DNA from: Ciona intestinalis
Lineage: Eukaryota; Chordata; Ascidiacea; Phlebobranchia; Cionidae
DNA length: 64,000 nt
Direction: 5' to 3'
Assembly: GCF_000224145.3 (NCBI RefSeq)
Contig: NC_020170.2
Coordinates: 129,001-193,000, forward strand
Positions 15,301 through 30,739 of this stretch are shown piece after piece; position 1 is the stretch's first letter; every line of letters begins with the position of its first letter. A model generated the notes under the pieces. That model searched no databases, was not told the origin of the DNA, and saw only the letters and a program-made list of their open reading frames with translations. The translations under genes were made by a program, and so were the position numbers.

Positions 15301-17153
15301 CTTCGTCACAAACCAATTATCTACAATTACGAATTATCAAATTTCTCGTCTAGGCTGCTTGCCGGTATCAAAACACCAAATAAAATTTTAAATTAATTCA
15401 TGCCGGTTTGTAAATTTTGTCGCATTTTCTTTGTCGATTTTGCGTTCCTGTAGTCTGGCTCGGCAGATTTTTCGATCTTTTCGTCAGCATGTAGATACGA
15501 TAATATAGATAACAATTTGCGCAATCAGTCACATATATTAAAAAGCAGTCGTATTGTAGTTATTTTTTTACACAATTTTGTCAACTACAAACGATCGTTA
15601 CTCTGACGCGCGCCTTATATTCGTTTAGAGTTAAAGGTAAACGAAAATATGTAACAAAAATACGGCCACTGGTGTGACGTATTATGACGTCAGAATGATT
15701 AATTTTCTCGCGACAATTTGGACGTTGAAAGTTGCGCTCGGCGACACCTGGCAACGAATCGCAGCACTGGTTATAACAATAAAAAGTAATAAACATATTA
15801 AAATTGTTTGCAGTGTTATAAAGAAATACCGTTGCTTAATCCCATCGAACAAATGATCCATTGCCCTTGGAATAATTCCTGTGTCTTCAGGTGACGATGT
15901 TACATCGAATCCCGTTCCCATTGTATATGTTTTGCCCGACCCTGTCTGAGACAAAACTCCTATGATTGTTCTAATAATACATCATAGACAGCCTTCTTTG
16001 ATAATTTGTGCGTTGTTTAACAACAATTCGATTATCTGTTTGTGTTAAAACAACTTTATGTTATGAAAATATCATATAAAACTGTTTGTTTCATGAATGA
16101 ATCAAATAAATTTTAAATATAAAATGAATTTTAGACATAGATTTTAGCAGTTGTCATCAACATTTCATCAACATTTGATACATTGAGAATACAAGTACTC
16201 AGCGTGGTTTAAGTTACTGATTCCAGTATTTAACCAATATGCAGCACTTTATTAGTTTGTTGTCAAAAATTAAACAAACTAAAAAAACTGAGTGAGATAC
16301 GTTAGAACAACAAGTATTACTTCGTGCACTACTAAGTGGAATTTATTTTAATTCCCTTTAAATACTCCAAAATTTGCTACATCCTCATCAAAAAAATACT
16401 GCATATCATAATAAATGAAAAAATAAATATTAAATACTACCTGACCATACGCAATTACAGTTGCATTGTAACCGTCAAAACAACCTTCAACAAGCTGTTT
16501 AATGCAAGATTGATAAACTGCATCTTGTTGCACGCCTTGATCAAACACGTAATCAAATGTAAACCCTTTGTCTTTTCCCAAAGTCACCTGGTAATAAAAC
16601 AAACAAGTTGTAATGATTACTTTCAGGTGCATACAATTGTTTAAACTCAGTCTGCAAAACAAAGTCTCACATACACCTGTCACATTTTGCAGACCAGCTG
16701 CAAGGGTGAGGGCAACTGAATAATAGCGTGAATGGAACTTTCTTTATCATAGTCGTAAAACGATTGCATTATAAGATGGGTGTTCTATTTCATACACATC
16801 ATGCTAGTTTACAGTTTACCACATATGTAATTATACTGGTGTATTTTTTTTTTAAGTATGGCTGATAATTTCGACAACCAATTAGTGACCACTGGTTTGA
16901 TGCAGTTGCCATTAAGTGCCTTGCCCAAGGACACATATTGTAGATGAGGAGAACCTTAAACCCATCATCTCTTGGGTAGAGGCAGGCGCGCTTACGAACT
17001 GTGCAGTGCTACATCGCTGAATGACAGTGATGATCTTTGTATTTAAACACCCATTTGGTAACAACAAATATCCTGACCTGTGGCTCTCCTGGGGTAACTT
17101 GGGTGCACAGCAAACATCCTTCAATCTTTTCTTTTGATAGTTGTGGTCTTATC
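368..17153 (-). CDS. KIF21: KIF21-type plus-end kinesin (partial)
   Basis: Exons read on the minus strand: 17153-17078, 16587-16441, 15945-15830, 13391-13268, 13138-13049, 12737-12618, 12457-12399, 11603-about 11474, 10895-10780, 10503-10308, 10252-10139, 8879-8749, 8564-8476, 8380-8293, 8062-8014, 6819-6714, 6302-6114, 5536-5439, 5147-5046, 3733-3626, 1637-1552 (runs into an N gap) and probably 423-368. Wherever both ends were worked out, phases agree between neighbouring exons. The motor shows the P-loop in [13 protein letters not shown], switch I in [11 protein letters not shown] and switch II in [11 protein letters not shown], then [15 protein letters not shown]. The small exon at 12457-12399 adds an acidic loop where KIF21 motors also carry an insertion. 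After the neck come an acidic stretch (6819-6714) and coiled coil with [14 protein letters not shown] and [11 protein letters not shown], both KIF21-like. The C-terminal WD40 repeats would lie off the left edge. The first exon, before the IRPQL motif, was not found. Vertebrate KIF21 proteins pause microtubule growth; that role here is inferred from family. Confidence 0.93.
921..1023 (+). CDS. Possible RRM-like exon, antisense inside a KIF21 intron
   Basis: A 34-codon open stretch begins with ATG at 921 and stops at a good donor (GTATGTG from 1024), leaving one base of the next codon. It reads [20 protein letters not shown] and continues [14 protein letters not shown]. The piece [11 protein letters not shown] resembles the RNP1 motif of RNA-recognition motifs. 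No partner exon was found nearby, in part because an N gap starts at 1349. It may be an exon of a nested gene, a pseudogene piece or chance. Confidence 0.25.
1349..1551. other. Assembly gap (203 N)
   Basis: A run of N interrupts the kinesin gene. The coiled-coil exon that starts at 1637 runs straight into it, so its 3' end and splice donor are missing. Confidence 0.99.
5745..5941. repeat. MITE, TATAGTAGGG family (about 197 bp)
   Basis: Terminal inverted repeats of about 28 bp: left end TATAGTAGGGTGAGGGAAGA followed by TGGGACACC, right end GGTGTCCCATCTTCACCTAC followed by CCCACTATA. The interior matches the copy at 31351-31547 in the opposite orientation. It sits in a KIF21 intron and carries no ORF. 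TA at both outer ends suggests a Tc1/mariner-like target duplication. Confidence 0.85.
9404..9975. mobile_element. Non-autonomous hAT-type element (572 bp)
   Basis: The element starts TAGAGCACGACCGATTATCG and ends TATCGGTCGGCTCTA, giving inverted ends. It is flanked by a perfect 8-bp direct repeat, CTTATTAT, at 9396-9403 and 9976-9983. Eight-base target duplications are typical of hAT transposons. Internal ATCGG/CCGAT words repeat near both ends. No transposase reading frame is visible. It lies in the KIF21 intron between the exons at 10252-10139 and 8879-8749. Confidence 0.9.
11071..11150. repeat. Truncated fold-back element end (TTAAAGGGGCATACC family)
   Basis: The end sequence TTAAAGGGGCATACCATCGA and the following subterminal stretch match the copies at 23071-23860 and 33378-34153. 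No opposite terminus was found, so this copy seems one-sided. Confidence 0.65.
12130..12232. repeat. hAT-like terminus remnant
   Basis: The stretch has repeated TTCGG/CCGAA words and ends CCGAAACTTCGGTACATCAC followed by TA. Read in reverse this gives TAGTGATGTACCGAAGTTTC, the style of a hAT end. A matching second terminus was not located, so the family call is tentative. Confidence 0.4.
12790..13029. mobile_element. Short non-autonomous hAT-type element (240 bp)
   Basis: The ends are CAGTGCTCTTCAACC and GGTTGAAGAGCACTG, exact 15-bp inverted repeats. The flanks GTCTACTT (12782-12789) and TTCTACTT (13030-13037) form an 8-bp target duplication with one mismatch. It sits between two KIF21 motor exons. 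A related left end occurs near 49275. Confidence 0.88.
14800..14849. other. Assembly gap (50 N)
   Basis: A fixed-length 50-N run, probably a nominal scaffold gap, inside the intron-borne candidate transposon. Confidence 0.98.
14871..15070. repeat. Dispersed repeat, copy 1
   Basis: This stretch, beginning CCAGAAGTATTGCTGC, matches 29620-29815 in the same orientation. Shared features include a TTACGAAATAG word and several CACACGT and CATAATA words. The family was not recognised. Confidence 0.7.
16700..17040 (-). repeat. tRNA-derived SINE
   Basis: Read on the minus strand, an A-box-like GTAAGCGCGCCTGCCTC is followed by a B-box-like GATGGGTTTAAGGTTCTCC, then the body word GTGTCCTTGGGCAAGGCACT. 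Related bodies occur near 18545, 21353, 22560, 37085 and 59640. The tRNA-like head lies just next to the most 5' kinesin exon found (17153-17078). Confidence 0.65.
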
Positions 17154-17654
17154 CTAAATTATATTAAAATCAGGATTATCATCATTTCGTAAAATATCTG
17201 TCTTAATCTTCAAATTTCTATGACACCATTTTTCACAAAAAGATTAGACAACATTTATTTCCTCATACCCGAATATCCCCATTTGTACGTTCATCATCTA
17301 ACCGCTACAATATGAAGGTTGCCATTATATTGATTTTTGCTGTGTTCTTACTTTTAACTGGCGGAGCATGACGGCCCCAGTTAACGCTAAAACTATATTT
17401 AAACAACGGTAGTGATACGTAAAAATAAACCAGCGCATGTATATGATTGAGATTCAATCAAATGTATCTAAAACCCAATGGTCCCTAGTTTATCAACAGT
17501 TTACTGGAAGGAGATATGGCAGTACAAACATTAAAGCTTTCTTTTGTCAATTAGAAAACCTTCTTGCGCAAATAGGGGCGAAAACAGAACAGATAAATTT
17601 ACATAGGACTATGCGAAGAAGTGGGTACACTTTTCCCGCTAGGTGGTGATAATA

Positions 17655-17830
17655 ATTCGAACAGCGGTAAGCGTGCGGTCTTCGGATCCTATTGCTTGTT
17701 ATTTACCGGTTGGGTTTGAATCCCGCACATGATTGGTAGCTTGTTTACCCTCTAAAGGCAAGGAATTTAGCCCCAGGGGTATATTTACCCGAGCTTAAGA
17801 AACGCTGGTACGGTCCCATGTGATAAACTT
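17655..17830 (+). repeat. tRNA-related SINE-like sequence
   Basis: An A-box-like AGCGGTAAGCGTGCGGTCTT near 17662 is followed about 50 bp later by a B-box-like GGGTTTGAATCCCG. The spacing suits an RNA polymerase III promoter, but no tRNA cloverleaf is evident, so a SINE is preferred over a functional tRNA gene. Confidence 0.55.
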
Positions 17831-19024
17831 AATGGCATCCCAATACTAACCCCGCATATGATATATATAATTCAAAAAAGCACTTTTAGAGGTTTTTTAC
17901 TGCTTCCAAAATTTAAATTGCAAGCGCTAGGCTGCTACCTACACAGAAAAAAATGACTTTTCAGGTGGAACTTTAACAGCACCAGTGAAGAGTCTTCTGT
18001 TAAGTTAAAGATTAGGTTGGTGGAAAGTATTGGAGGTTGCAGGTTGGTGGTTTACTGGTTTTTAGTTAGGCGGGGGGTTCAAGTTATTCAATATAGTGAT
18101 TGCTGGTTGGTTGTTACGCAAAAATGTGGGGGAAGGACAGTTTACTGGCACCACATAATCTACAATCAACGATACATTACCTCAAAGCAACTTGAACACT
18201 TGTCCCAATTCCATCCATCCAGACAGGCGTTGTTGCATGCGGCATATGTTAATTATCCATACAAAAATCATTTGACATTTCTGGCTGATTATTATAACAA
18301 CAGTGTACAAACTCTGAACCCATCTAAACACTACTTAATTTATAAAAAAAAGTAAAGTATATATCAAGTCACCCAGTCATTAACCATAGAAATCATATAT
18401 CAGTAGTTATAAAAAAATATCGAAGTCAACAGATTTCTATGAGCTTTGTAAAATATAAAACAAGCGAGCAAAGCTCTAATGTGTTAGCACGTAAGCGGTT
18501 TCAATAAATAAATATAATTTCCTTTAACCTTGAGCGGCTGAAAAACGGCAGTCGTTATAATACGGGTGTACTGTTTCATACACCTCGTGCTTGCTTACGA
18601 GTTACCATGTATGTCAGTTTGTAGTTGATTATTTTTTTGGGAGTTTATAATTTTTTTATGTATGGCTGATATAGGACAACCCATTATTGGGTTGGAAAAT
18701 TTGCATCGTTTGAACGATAATGAGTATTTTCTAAACATCAATTAATAAATATATTGTATCCTACAGATGTATATAAACTTGTAACAACATAAAATTGATA
18801 TTAACTATTGATAAAGTTTACATTTTTGCTACAAATTGGGGATTGCTACACTGCTTTTGGAACAAGCCACTTCTCATAAATTATCTCCAAGAACAAATGA
18901 CTGAATTTTAAATATATGTTCCATATATTACCTTGTTATTATAGTAATATGTTATATTTGATAACCAGCAAATCTTTCAAAGTTTGGCACTAAAAACATA
19001 CAAAATTGCAATGCCTGGGAGGAT

Positions 19025-19595
19025 AGGAATCTAAATTAAAATATATTTACAGTAGCAGTATTTCGCAATTTGTAGTTAACCTAACGAGTTTAACCGGTGG
19101 TGCTAGTTTCTCTGCTTCGTAAACTTTATATAAATAACTTAAAAGCGGTTCATTATGTTGTTTTCATCTTAAACTAAAGTCATATTAACCCGCACCTATT
19201 TTTCTGATGTTTATATCTCAGTTTTTTTATAAAACTAAAACTAGTTTTGTGAGACAAAATCCAACTGTACGAAATATTCAAGATTATTTTATGAATTTAT
19301 GAAACTTGTTTAATCGTTCGCACTCGAAAACTACAAAATTTAATCGACTTTAATGTTATTCAGCAAGCATTAAAAATTAGTTAGCACCTTACCATTTTGC
19401 ATTTTTACCAGTTCAAAATATACTGTTTCTATTTGACATACTTTTCAATATTTAGAAACAATAATAAGCTTTAACGAGCGTTTTCCAAAGTCGTGATAAT
19501 ACTAACGAATAACTCTGTAATTAAATAATAGTCCGTAAAATATTTTTTTTAAATTTTGTTTGACAAAGTGTTCCATCTTCCCCCACCCTACTATA
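19025..19595 (-). repeat. Long variant of the TATAGTAGGG MITE family (about 570 bp)
   Basis: The right end GTTCCATCTTCCCCCACCCT followed by ACTATA is the family terminus. The interior, including words around CTAGTTTTGTGAGACAAAAT and TGTACGAAATATTCAAGA, matches 35354-35968 in reverse orientation. The left boundary is approximate. Confidence 0.65.
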
Positions 19596-20295
19596 TCTGT
19601 GCTCGAAAAACACTCAACCGCTACAGTACTAACCTTCTGTTAGCATTAATAGAATGTGTTATGAAAGCAAGAACAAAATAAAAGTGATCATGTAACGTCC
19701 AGAATATGTTGTAGACGACTTTCTTATCAAACCAAACGACAACATAGTCATAAACACAATACTAGTTCGGAAAAAAATAATACTTGAGCTAAACGGGTTG
19801 CTCTATGTTCCGAATTCTTAAAAAAATCCACCACAAAAAAGACTAACTAATCACTAAGCCGGGCAGAAAAAACACTACAACAAAAAACTGTTCGACGAAA
19901 AGAAATCTATATTACCGTGCTCAATTACCACAATTTGCAAAAGCGCTCATCTTAAAAAATGTGGTTGCAAAACAGCAAATACGAAACCTATACCAAGGTG
20001 ATCCTAGAATACATTCATTAGGGCTGAGCTCTCGTGACCGAGTAGGTTAGTTACTACCAAATTATGACTAAAACAGTCACTTGTGACTAAAAAGGCCAAA
20101 GCACTTTTGTAACGTAATTTTATTATTAATACGCAAAATCCATGCAGTATATTAATGAACAATTAACATGCAATACCTGTAGCATTGTTTGTTTGTTTTT
20201 AGGAAATTTTGGCAACACACAACTCACTATTCACAAATCGTATTTACAACTTGCACATTATGAAATTTATAGAACATTAGTACAACAAGCATGCC

Positions 20296-23200
20296 TTAAA
20301 ATAAATTAACTTTCTTTTTCATATCCATTCTTTTCCACTTTGGTTGGCGATAAAACTCCTCACGCGTCATGCAGAAAAGGTTTTCAAATTCTTTGATAGC
20401 CAGATGTCTCTGTAAACTTACTCTTACTTTTGGTAAACTAATGATTTTTTTCCACTTACCTCTAGTTGGGTTCGATCAACTCCTCTTGGAAGTCTTCGAT
20501 TTGTTGTAGCAAGTATGTGATAGGGAAATATCTGCAAAACATAACAAACTATAGTTCAGACACTACAAAGTGCTGTATAAAACCATTATTCTTTTGTTTA
20601 GCCTTAACATGAACATTTATAAGTAACGTTTTTAGGCACACATGTGCCCTTACAGAACCCTTTTTGTCAAACAAATATTTTTTCTTAAATCTTATTTTTT
20701 TACAACCAACGTCTTACAAGTGCATTTCTTATCTAAAATTATATCATACTTAAAATTCTAAAACTAAACCATTTAATTATCGAATGATTTATTTCCTGCT
20801 TGACCGAAAAGAAATCCAAAATGTATGTAAAACCTTAATTAATTGATTCCACCTAATTTTTTTATACTAAACATAGTGTTATAAACTATAGTGTATAAAA
20901 TCAACAATTTTGCTTCCTAAGCAAAGTAAACTTTCTTATTCAAAAACACATGTTCTTTAATAACAAGCTAATAGTGAAGTTTTACTGAATACGTGCAGGA
21001 GTCAAAGATAAAAGTAGTATTGGACATAAGCATGGTATGCTGATGGCTTCTCACTGTTTAGTGTTGATTTGCAAACCTTTATTTTTCCAGTTATTTCAGG
21101 CATTGATTGGCCCTTTGTCATCTTATGTTCTTGATTGACCAAAATAAAAGTGCTATTCTCAAACTGATCTGTAAAACAAATATAACCAATTAAGCACAAG
21201 TACCCACCACAAGAAAGTAAATGGTTTAAAACGAATTCCCCTTCCCTCCATTATTACACACACTTTCTCTTTCAATCTTAATTCGTTAAATAAATACAAC
21301 TGAAAATAGTTAATTTAAAATGTTTTGTAGGTTTAGCAGCTAGGATTTTATTTGACACTTGGTACTCCGGTAAAACCTTTACCCTTATTGTCATTGAGTG
21401 TCTTGCCCAAGGAGACACACTTCCAGAATGGTAGCATTGTCATAGTTTGGTACAAAACTATAGGTTTTTTGTTTCAAAGAATATCATACCAATAAAAATA
21501 GCACCACTAACCCTCATTCGAAGTAAAACTGCCATCGGCTTTAGTATCCTGTGAATAATTTACAATTTAAAATTTATGCAATTATATTTTATATGCAATT
21601 AAATTTGAATTAACAAACCTGTGACAGTAAATTTTGAAAACTTGTTCCGACTTCTCGAGCTTCTCTCAATGTTCGTGACGGAGCTGGATATTATCAATAC
21701 TTTTATTTTAAATATAATGTTTTAAATCTACATTTTCATGAATACTTAAAATAACCTAAATTGTTAAGAATCGCATGGAAATATCACTAATAAAATTAAG
21801 GCCAATTTATTTTTTAAATATTTTTTTGTTAAAGAATGATAGTGGCCACTAACATGAGTGTATTGGACTGTTGTATCTTGGTTTTGAACAAAGTGGGTCA
21901 TTTGCTCCAGGTGATCTTGAAGCTAATCTTGGATCCAATGTTTGACGTTCTTGCAAAGCTTCCAAATTGTCTTGTTCTTTTAAAACCATTTTCCCCAAAC
22001 TACAGGGTAATTTCAAAACCTGTAAATGGTGCATTGAATGGTATTCACTTGGATCATGGTGACCTGATAGCACACTAGTGACCAAAGCCAATTTGCCTCA
22101 ACAGTATGTATATAGAAAATGAAAATGACCTCACAGTTTTCTAGGATACCACAAAAACACTCCATCAACTAGATATTTGATAAAGCATTTATTACAAATA
22201 CAATTTAGGTATTAGCAATCAAAAAAAGAAATTAGTTTATAATCTCTATCCTGATTTGTATTAAAAAGATAAAATTAAATAAATATATATGTATACACAT
22301 ATTTATATGATGTTTATAATCAAATTAGCCCCATTTGCTGTGTGATATTCAATTTCTGCGTCATGTGTGCATGAAAGCTGCAAGTGAGCACAGCTAGCTC
22401 ATTAGTGATTTGATAAACATCTTATACTCAAAATAAGTTACTGCTTTTGTGGTGCTGTTTGTTTGCAATGCAATCTTGAATTGTCTTTTAAATATTACAG
22501 CAATTTGCTTGGGTCGGGAGATTTTAACTGAACTGATTTTTTTTAAATGGGCCTTGAAAAACTCATGGTGTCAACTTGGTTGAAGAAAAAAGTGACTTGC
22601 ACAAGGACACACGCACACGGCAAGGATGACAGCACCAAGCATTGAACCCGATATCCTTTGGTTACAATACAATAATGACTGACCCGTATATATAAAACAC
22701 CACTAAATATAAAACAACAATTACTTCTTCCTCATTTTTTCTTTTTCTCTGTTCTTTTCTCCTCTTCTCGTTCTGCAATTGCTCAATGTCTTCCTTATCT
22801 TTCCAGTGTGAATACCAACCTAATTATTACAAAAAAAATAAAAAATCATATTTAAAACCAGTCCTACATCTATAAACAAACAAGTTGTACTTACACAAAC
22901 ACCAATCTGTTGCAGCACAAAGATAAAAAAGGGATAAGAAAGACAAAAGTAAACATATAGCTTACAAGTCAATAACATTTTTTAGTAAATTGATACATGG
23001 TAACAAATAAAGTATAAATGTTTTCGGTAATTGTACGTGAGGTAAAAAGTTGCAAACCAGGGAAAAATTAAATTTTGTGTATTGATAGATTTACTCAAAT
23101 GTAATCTGAAGGTATCATCAAAGTTTCATAATAAGAAACAGCTTTTTAAAAAAAAGGTTTCAAAACCGAAAATTCAACCGCTGCTGGAGTAAAAAATAAT

Positions 23201-24952
23201 TGGCAGTGATGTAATGCATGGGATTTCCCATAAGAAATAATTTCACTCAACTTTGATCGTTTCTAGTTTCTAAAATACTGAGGAAATTTAAGTTTTATTT
23301 CTGATTTGGTATAATGAATGCTTCTTCTTCAAGAATATATAAAAAAAATTGTAAAATATAGACCTTATGAGGTTTTAATTTTTAATTAAATATATCTACA
23401 TAATATGCTAACTCGGCACTTTTTTCCCATTAATTAGTTTCAGCACTTTTTTATATTAAAATGTTTATTATGTCTTAATAGTACCTGCTGTGGTTTTTTT
23501 ATAAAAAAGGTTGGTTCTCGTCTTAAAAAAAAAAATGCAAACTTTATTATGTTTTAATTTTGATTGAACCTAACTACATACCAGATTATGCTGACTTAGT
23601 ATTTTCAAACCTAATGTTAAAGTTTGCATTTTTCTTTTTTTTCTTTAATAGTTTATAAACTAGAAATGGTCAAAGTTTACTCATTTTTTATGGAAAATGC
23701 ATTGTCAAAAAAGTCGAACTTTTAATTTACTCCAGCATTTTTTAAAAGATTTTTTTAAGAAGCTATATTGCTTTGGCAAGCTTTTTGGTACTTTTAGGTT
23801 ACATTTAAGCATTTTTATCAATACACTAATTTTTCATTTTTCGTTGGTATGCTCCTTTAAGTATCCCTGAGTTAAACATGTAGTGTATATAAAAGTTAAA
23901 TTGATAAGCTTATTTGTATAACATACTATAAACAACATGCTTATAAAGTGTAGTTTTAAGATATGTATATTCTGTTGTATACAAAAACAAAAGATAAAAG
24001 AGTGTAATTAAATACAATGAAAAAATAGTATGCGTTCTTTCAAAAAGTCTTCCATGGAGTCACTGTTTGGGAATCACTGTTCTAGTGTAAATACAAATAG
24101 TAACACACCATACTTTTAGTTGATACAGCAAATGGTTGAATATTTGAATCATCAATTAATGAAGTTCTATCGATTCCAGTTTCCGGGTGGATGTTAGTGA
24201 TTTGTCGTGAACCAACAACCATTTTTTGTTTTTCATTATCTAAAACTTCATTGATGTATTCTGTAAAAAAATCTTTATAATTTTAATTTATCATATAAAT
24301 GATACATAATTGTGTTGATAATAAAAATTATATGGTACAAACTTCTGAAGCATAACAGCCCTATTTCCACAACTAGTTTGGTTTTTATACTGAAAACTAA
24401 GAACCAATGTGTTATTAAACTCATTAATATTTAAATACTAACAAAAAATAAGTAAAGGAAAATTGTCCCTCGACTGTATGGAGACTTTTATTAATTATTC
24501 AGGATGCGTCTGCACAACATGGGAAAGCAAAGGATATTTTGACACTGTGCACAGGAATATCACATACAAATTAAACCTGCATTGGTTTTAATCATTTTGT
24601 TATATCATATATTAAAAAAAGTTTACATTAATTTTATCTCAGGAAGTACAAACCTGGATGATGGAAATGTGTTGGTGGCTTAACAATACAAGGGGAACAA
24701 ACTTCTATGTTGCTTGTATTATTCTCATTGTCTCCACTTTCACCAGAATACTTAAACGAAGAGTTCTAAAAGCATTCATTATGTTCGATATTATCCTTTT
24801 TATGTAGTAAACACTCATCAATGGTAACCTGTTCGGCTGAATTGTTATTTATCTCCAATGTGTTCTCAACTGCAAGTAATTCTGAAAAACAATTTAACCT
24901 TAAATTTTATACTTACTTGAAAATTTTACTTACCACCAGCTTCCGGTTTCAT
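20296..24952 (-). CDS. Dematin-like actin-binding protein with villin headpiece
   Basis: Eleven exons: 24952-24934, 24881-24829, 24765-24654, 24260-24114, 22819-22725, 22019-21854, 21683-21619, 21548-21512, 21168-21077, 20531-20460 and 20409-20296. They join with consistent phase to 323 codons plus TAA. The start MKPEAG is chosen because an in-frame TAA lies 21 bases upstream. Family marks are PPTHFHHPE, SLGKMVLKEQ and the C-terminal headpiece, with PYHILATTN, GVDRTQLERHL, EEFYRQPKWKRMDMKKK and terminal VNLF. Dematin and ABLIM share this C-terminal layout; no LIM domain exon was seen here, so dematin-like is preferred, but an upstream ABLIM-type form is possible. The headpiece binds F-actin in the family. 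Vertebrate dematin has about 400 residues, so this protein is shorter. Confidence 0.88.
22560..22690 (-). repeat. SINE fragment with B-box-like motif
   Basis: Read in reverse, ATCGGGTTCAATGCTTGG resembles a tRNA B box and is followed by a GTGTCCTTGTGCAAGTCACT body word like the one near 16900. The stretch lies in an intron of the dematin-like gene. Confidence 0.5.
23071..23860. repeat. Fold-back element, about 790 bp (TTAAAGGGGCATACC family)
   Basis: The right end TCGTTGGTATGCTCCTTTAA is the inverse of the family terminus, and the left end carries its inner part with TTTGTGTATTGATAGA. Subterminal stretches such as AACTTTGATCGTTTCTAGTT recur inverted on the other side, so most of the element is an imperfect palindrome. 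It has no ORF and lies in an intron. Confidence 0.75.
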
Positions 24953-25873
24953 TGTTTGCTTCTTTATAATTTTTATTTCAATGACTTTATACAGTGGCTA
25001 GCATCGATTGGTCCTGTATATGGCAATAAAAACTTAGGAGCAAAACGACTGAACAACTTTTCAAGTACCACTTTAAATCTCAACCCCTTACCATTAACCT
25101 TACTTACCCTACTGCGTTGCAGGAAACATATTTCAACTACATTGCATTCTCTTTCACTGGTGTATTCAATATGGAAAATAAATTACAATCTTACTCAATG
25201 CACTTATTGATTAGTTTTAGTAAATGATTAAATTAAAAAGAAAAAACCCATGCCAAAGGGAAGCATCATCGGAGGCAATCCTAACAACTTTATCTGAGTT
25301 TCACTGCTAGCAGTTTCACTTTGCTTACAAAGCTCATGAATTAATTATGCTTGGCGTACCAACCATAAATAACTGCACGAAACCTTCTTTGTATAAACGT
25401 AAAGACAAATCAATATCTTAGTCAAATATTTTGACATTTTAAATCTAATCTAATCTTGTTTGTCTGCACAAGTGTCAATCCTTAAATTAATACAAACCAC
25501 CTGTGACAACACAATTATAATTCTGATTCAATTTGAAAGACACAGAATTTAATAATATATAACAACGAACATGCCTTTTAAAACACTGAGTGTTAACATT
25601 AAACATAATTGAAATTCCTATTTCATAACGCTTATGTAAAGCAGTGTTAATGCAATACCATTACCATCAGTATAAAATGTTGGTACTATTAGTTTTGTTT
25701 TCTTAATAAGCACTAGAAATAAAAAAGTTTAAAGTGTATGATCATTTTATCACATTATATGGATCTATGAGGCGTACTTGCCCTGGTCGAATAAACATAG
25801 CAACCATAGATATCAAATAAAATTTACTAATCTTTCCTCTACAGCATAATACAAAGATGCACAAAAGAGGTTA
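24953..25873. other. Intergenic, ACTR1 3' side to dematin-like start
   Basis: About 0.9 kb between the start of the dematin-like gene and the stop codon of ACTR1, both on the minus strand. It must hold the ACTR1 3' UTR and the downstream promoter. No other gene or clear repeat was recognised. Confidence 0.6.

Positions 25874-30739
<4,866 letters not shown>

Larger units (their letters stand above)
13957..15769. mobile_element. Candidate 1.8-kb DNA element with GTCGC-rich subterminal repeats
   Basis: Both ends carry GCTGCGATT in opposite orientation, and GTTATAA flanks each side (13950-13956 and 15770-15776). The word GGTGTCGCC occurs near 14125 and 14235 and, in reverse, near 15742, with further GTCGC words around 14160-14230. 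The stretch is richer in GC and CpG than its surroundings. It holds an N gap at 14800-14849 and a segment (about 14871-15070) that recurs near 29620. No convincing transposase was found. It lies between two KIF21 motor exons. Confidence 0.5.
17154..20295. other. Stretch between KIF21 and dematin-like gene; missing KIF21 first exon
   Basis: The start codon exon and promoter of the kinesin should lie here. No exon giving an in-phase VRVAVR-like peptide with a valid donor was found. Contents recognised: a tRNA-like SINE head near 17655-17830, a degenerate GGTTAG-rich repeat near 17970-18080, a SINE body near 18545-18720, and a reverse copy of the TATAGTAGGG family at about 19025-19595. Confidence 0.6.

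Noticed and set aside
17300-17325. Minus-strand codons reading IVAVR, tempting as the missing KIF21 first exon before IRPQL.
   Set aside because: The next bases after the required junction are ATGATG, not a GT, GC or AT-AC donor, and a stop follows in frame. Chance is likely.
17661-17735. Possible functional tRNA gene from A- and B-box-like motifs.
   Set aside because: No acceptor-stem pairing or anticodon arm could be drawn, so a SINE-like origin is more likely.
18017-18355. 112-codon open frame on the plus strand.
   Set aside because: It begins in a degenerate GGTTAG-type repeat and shows no domain or splice context.
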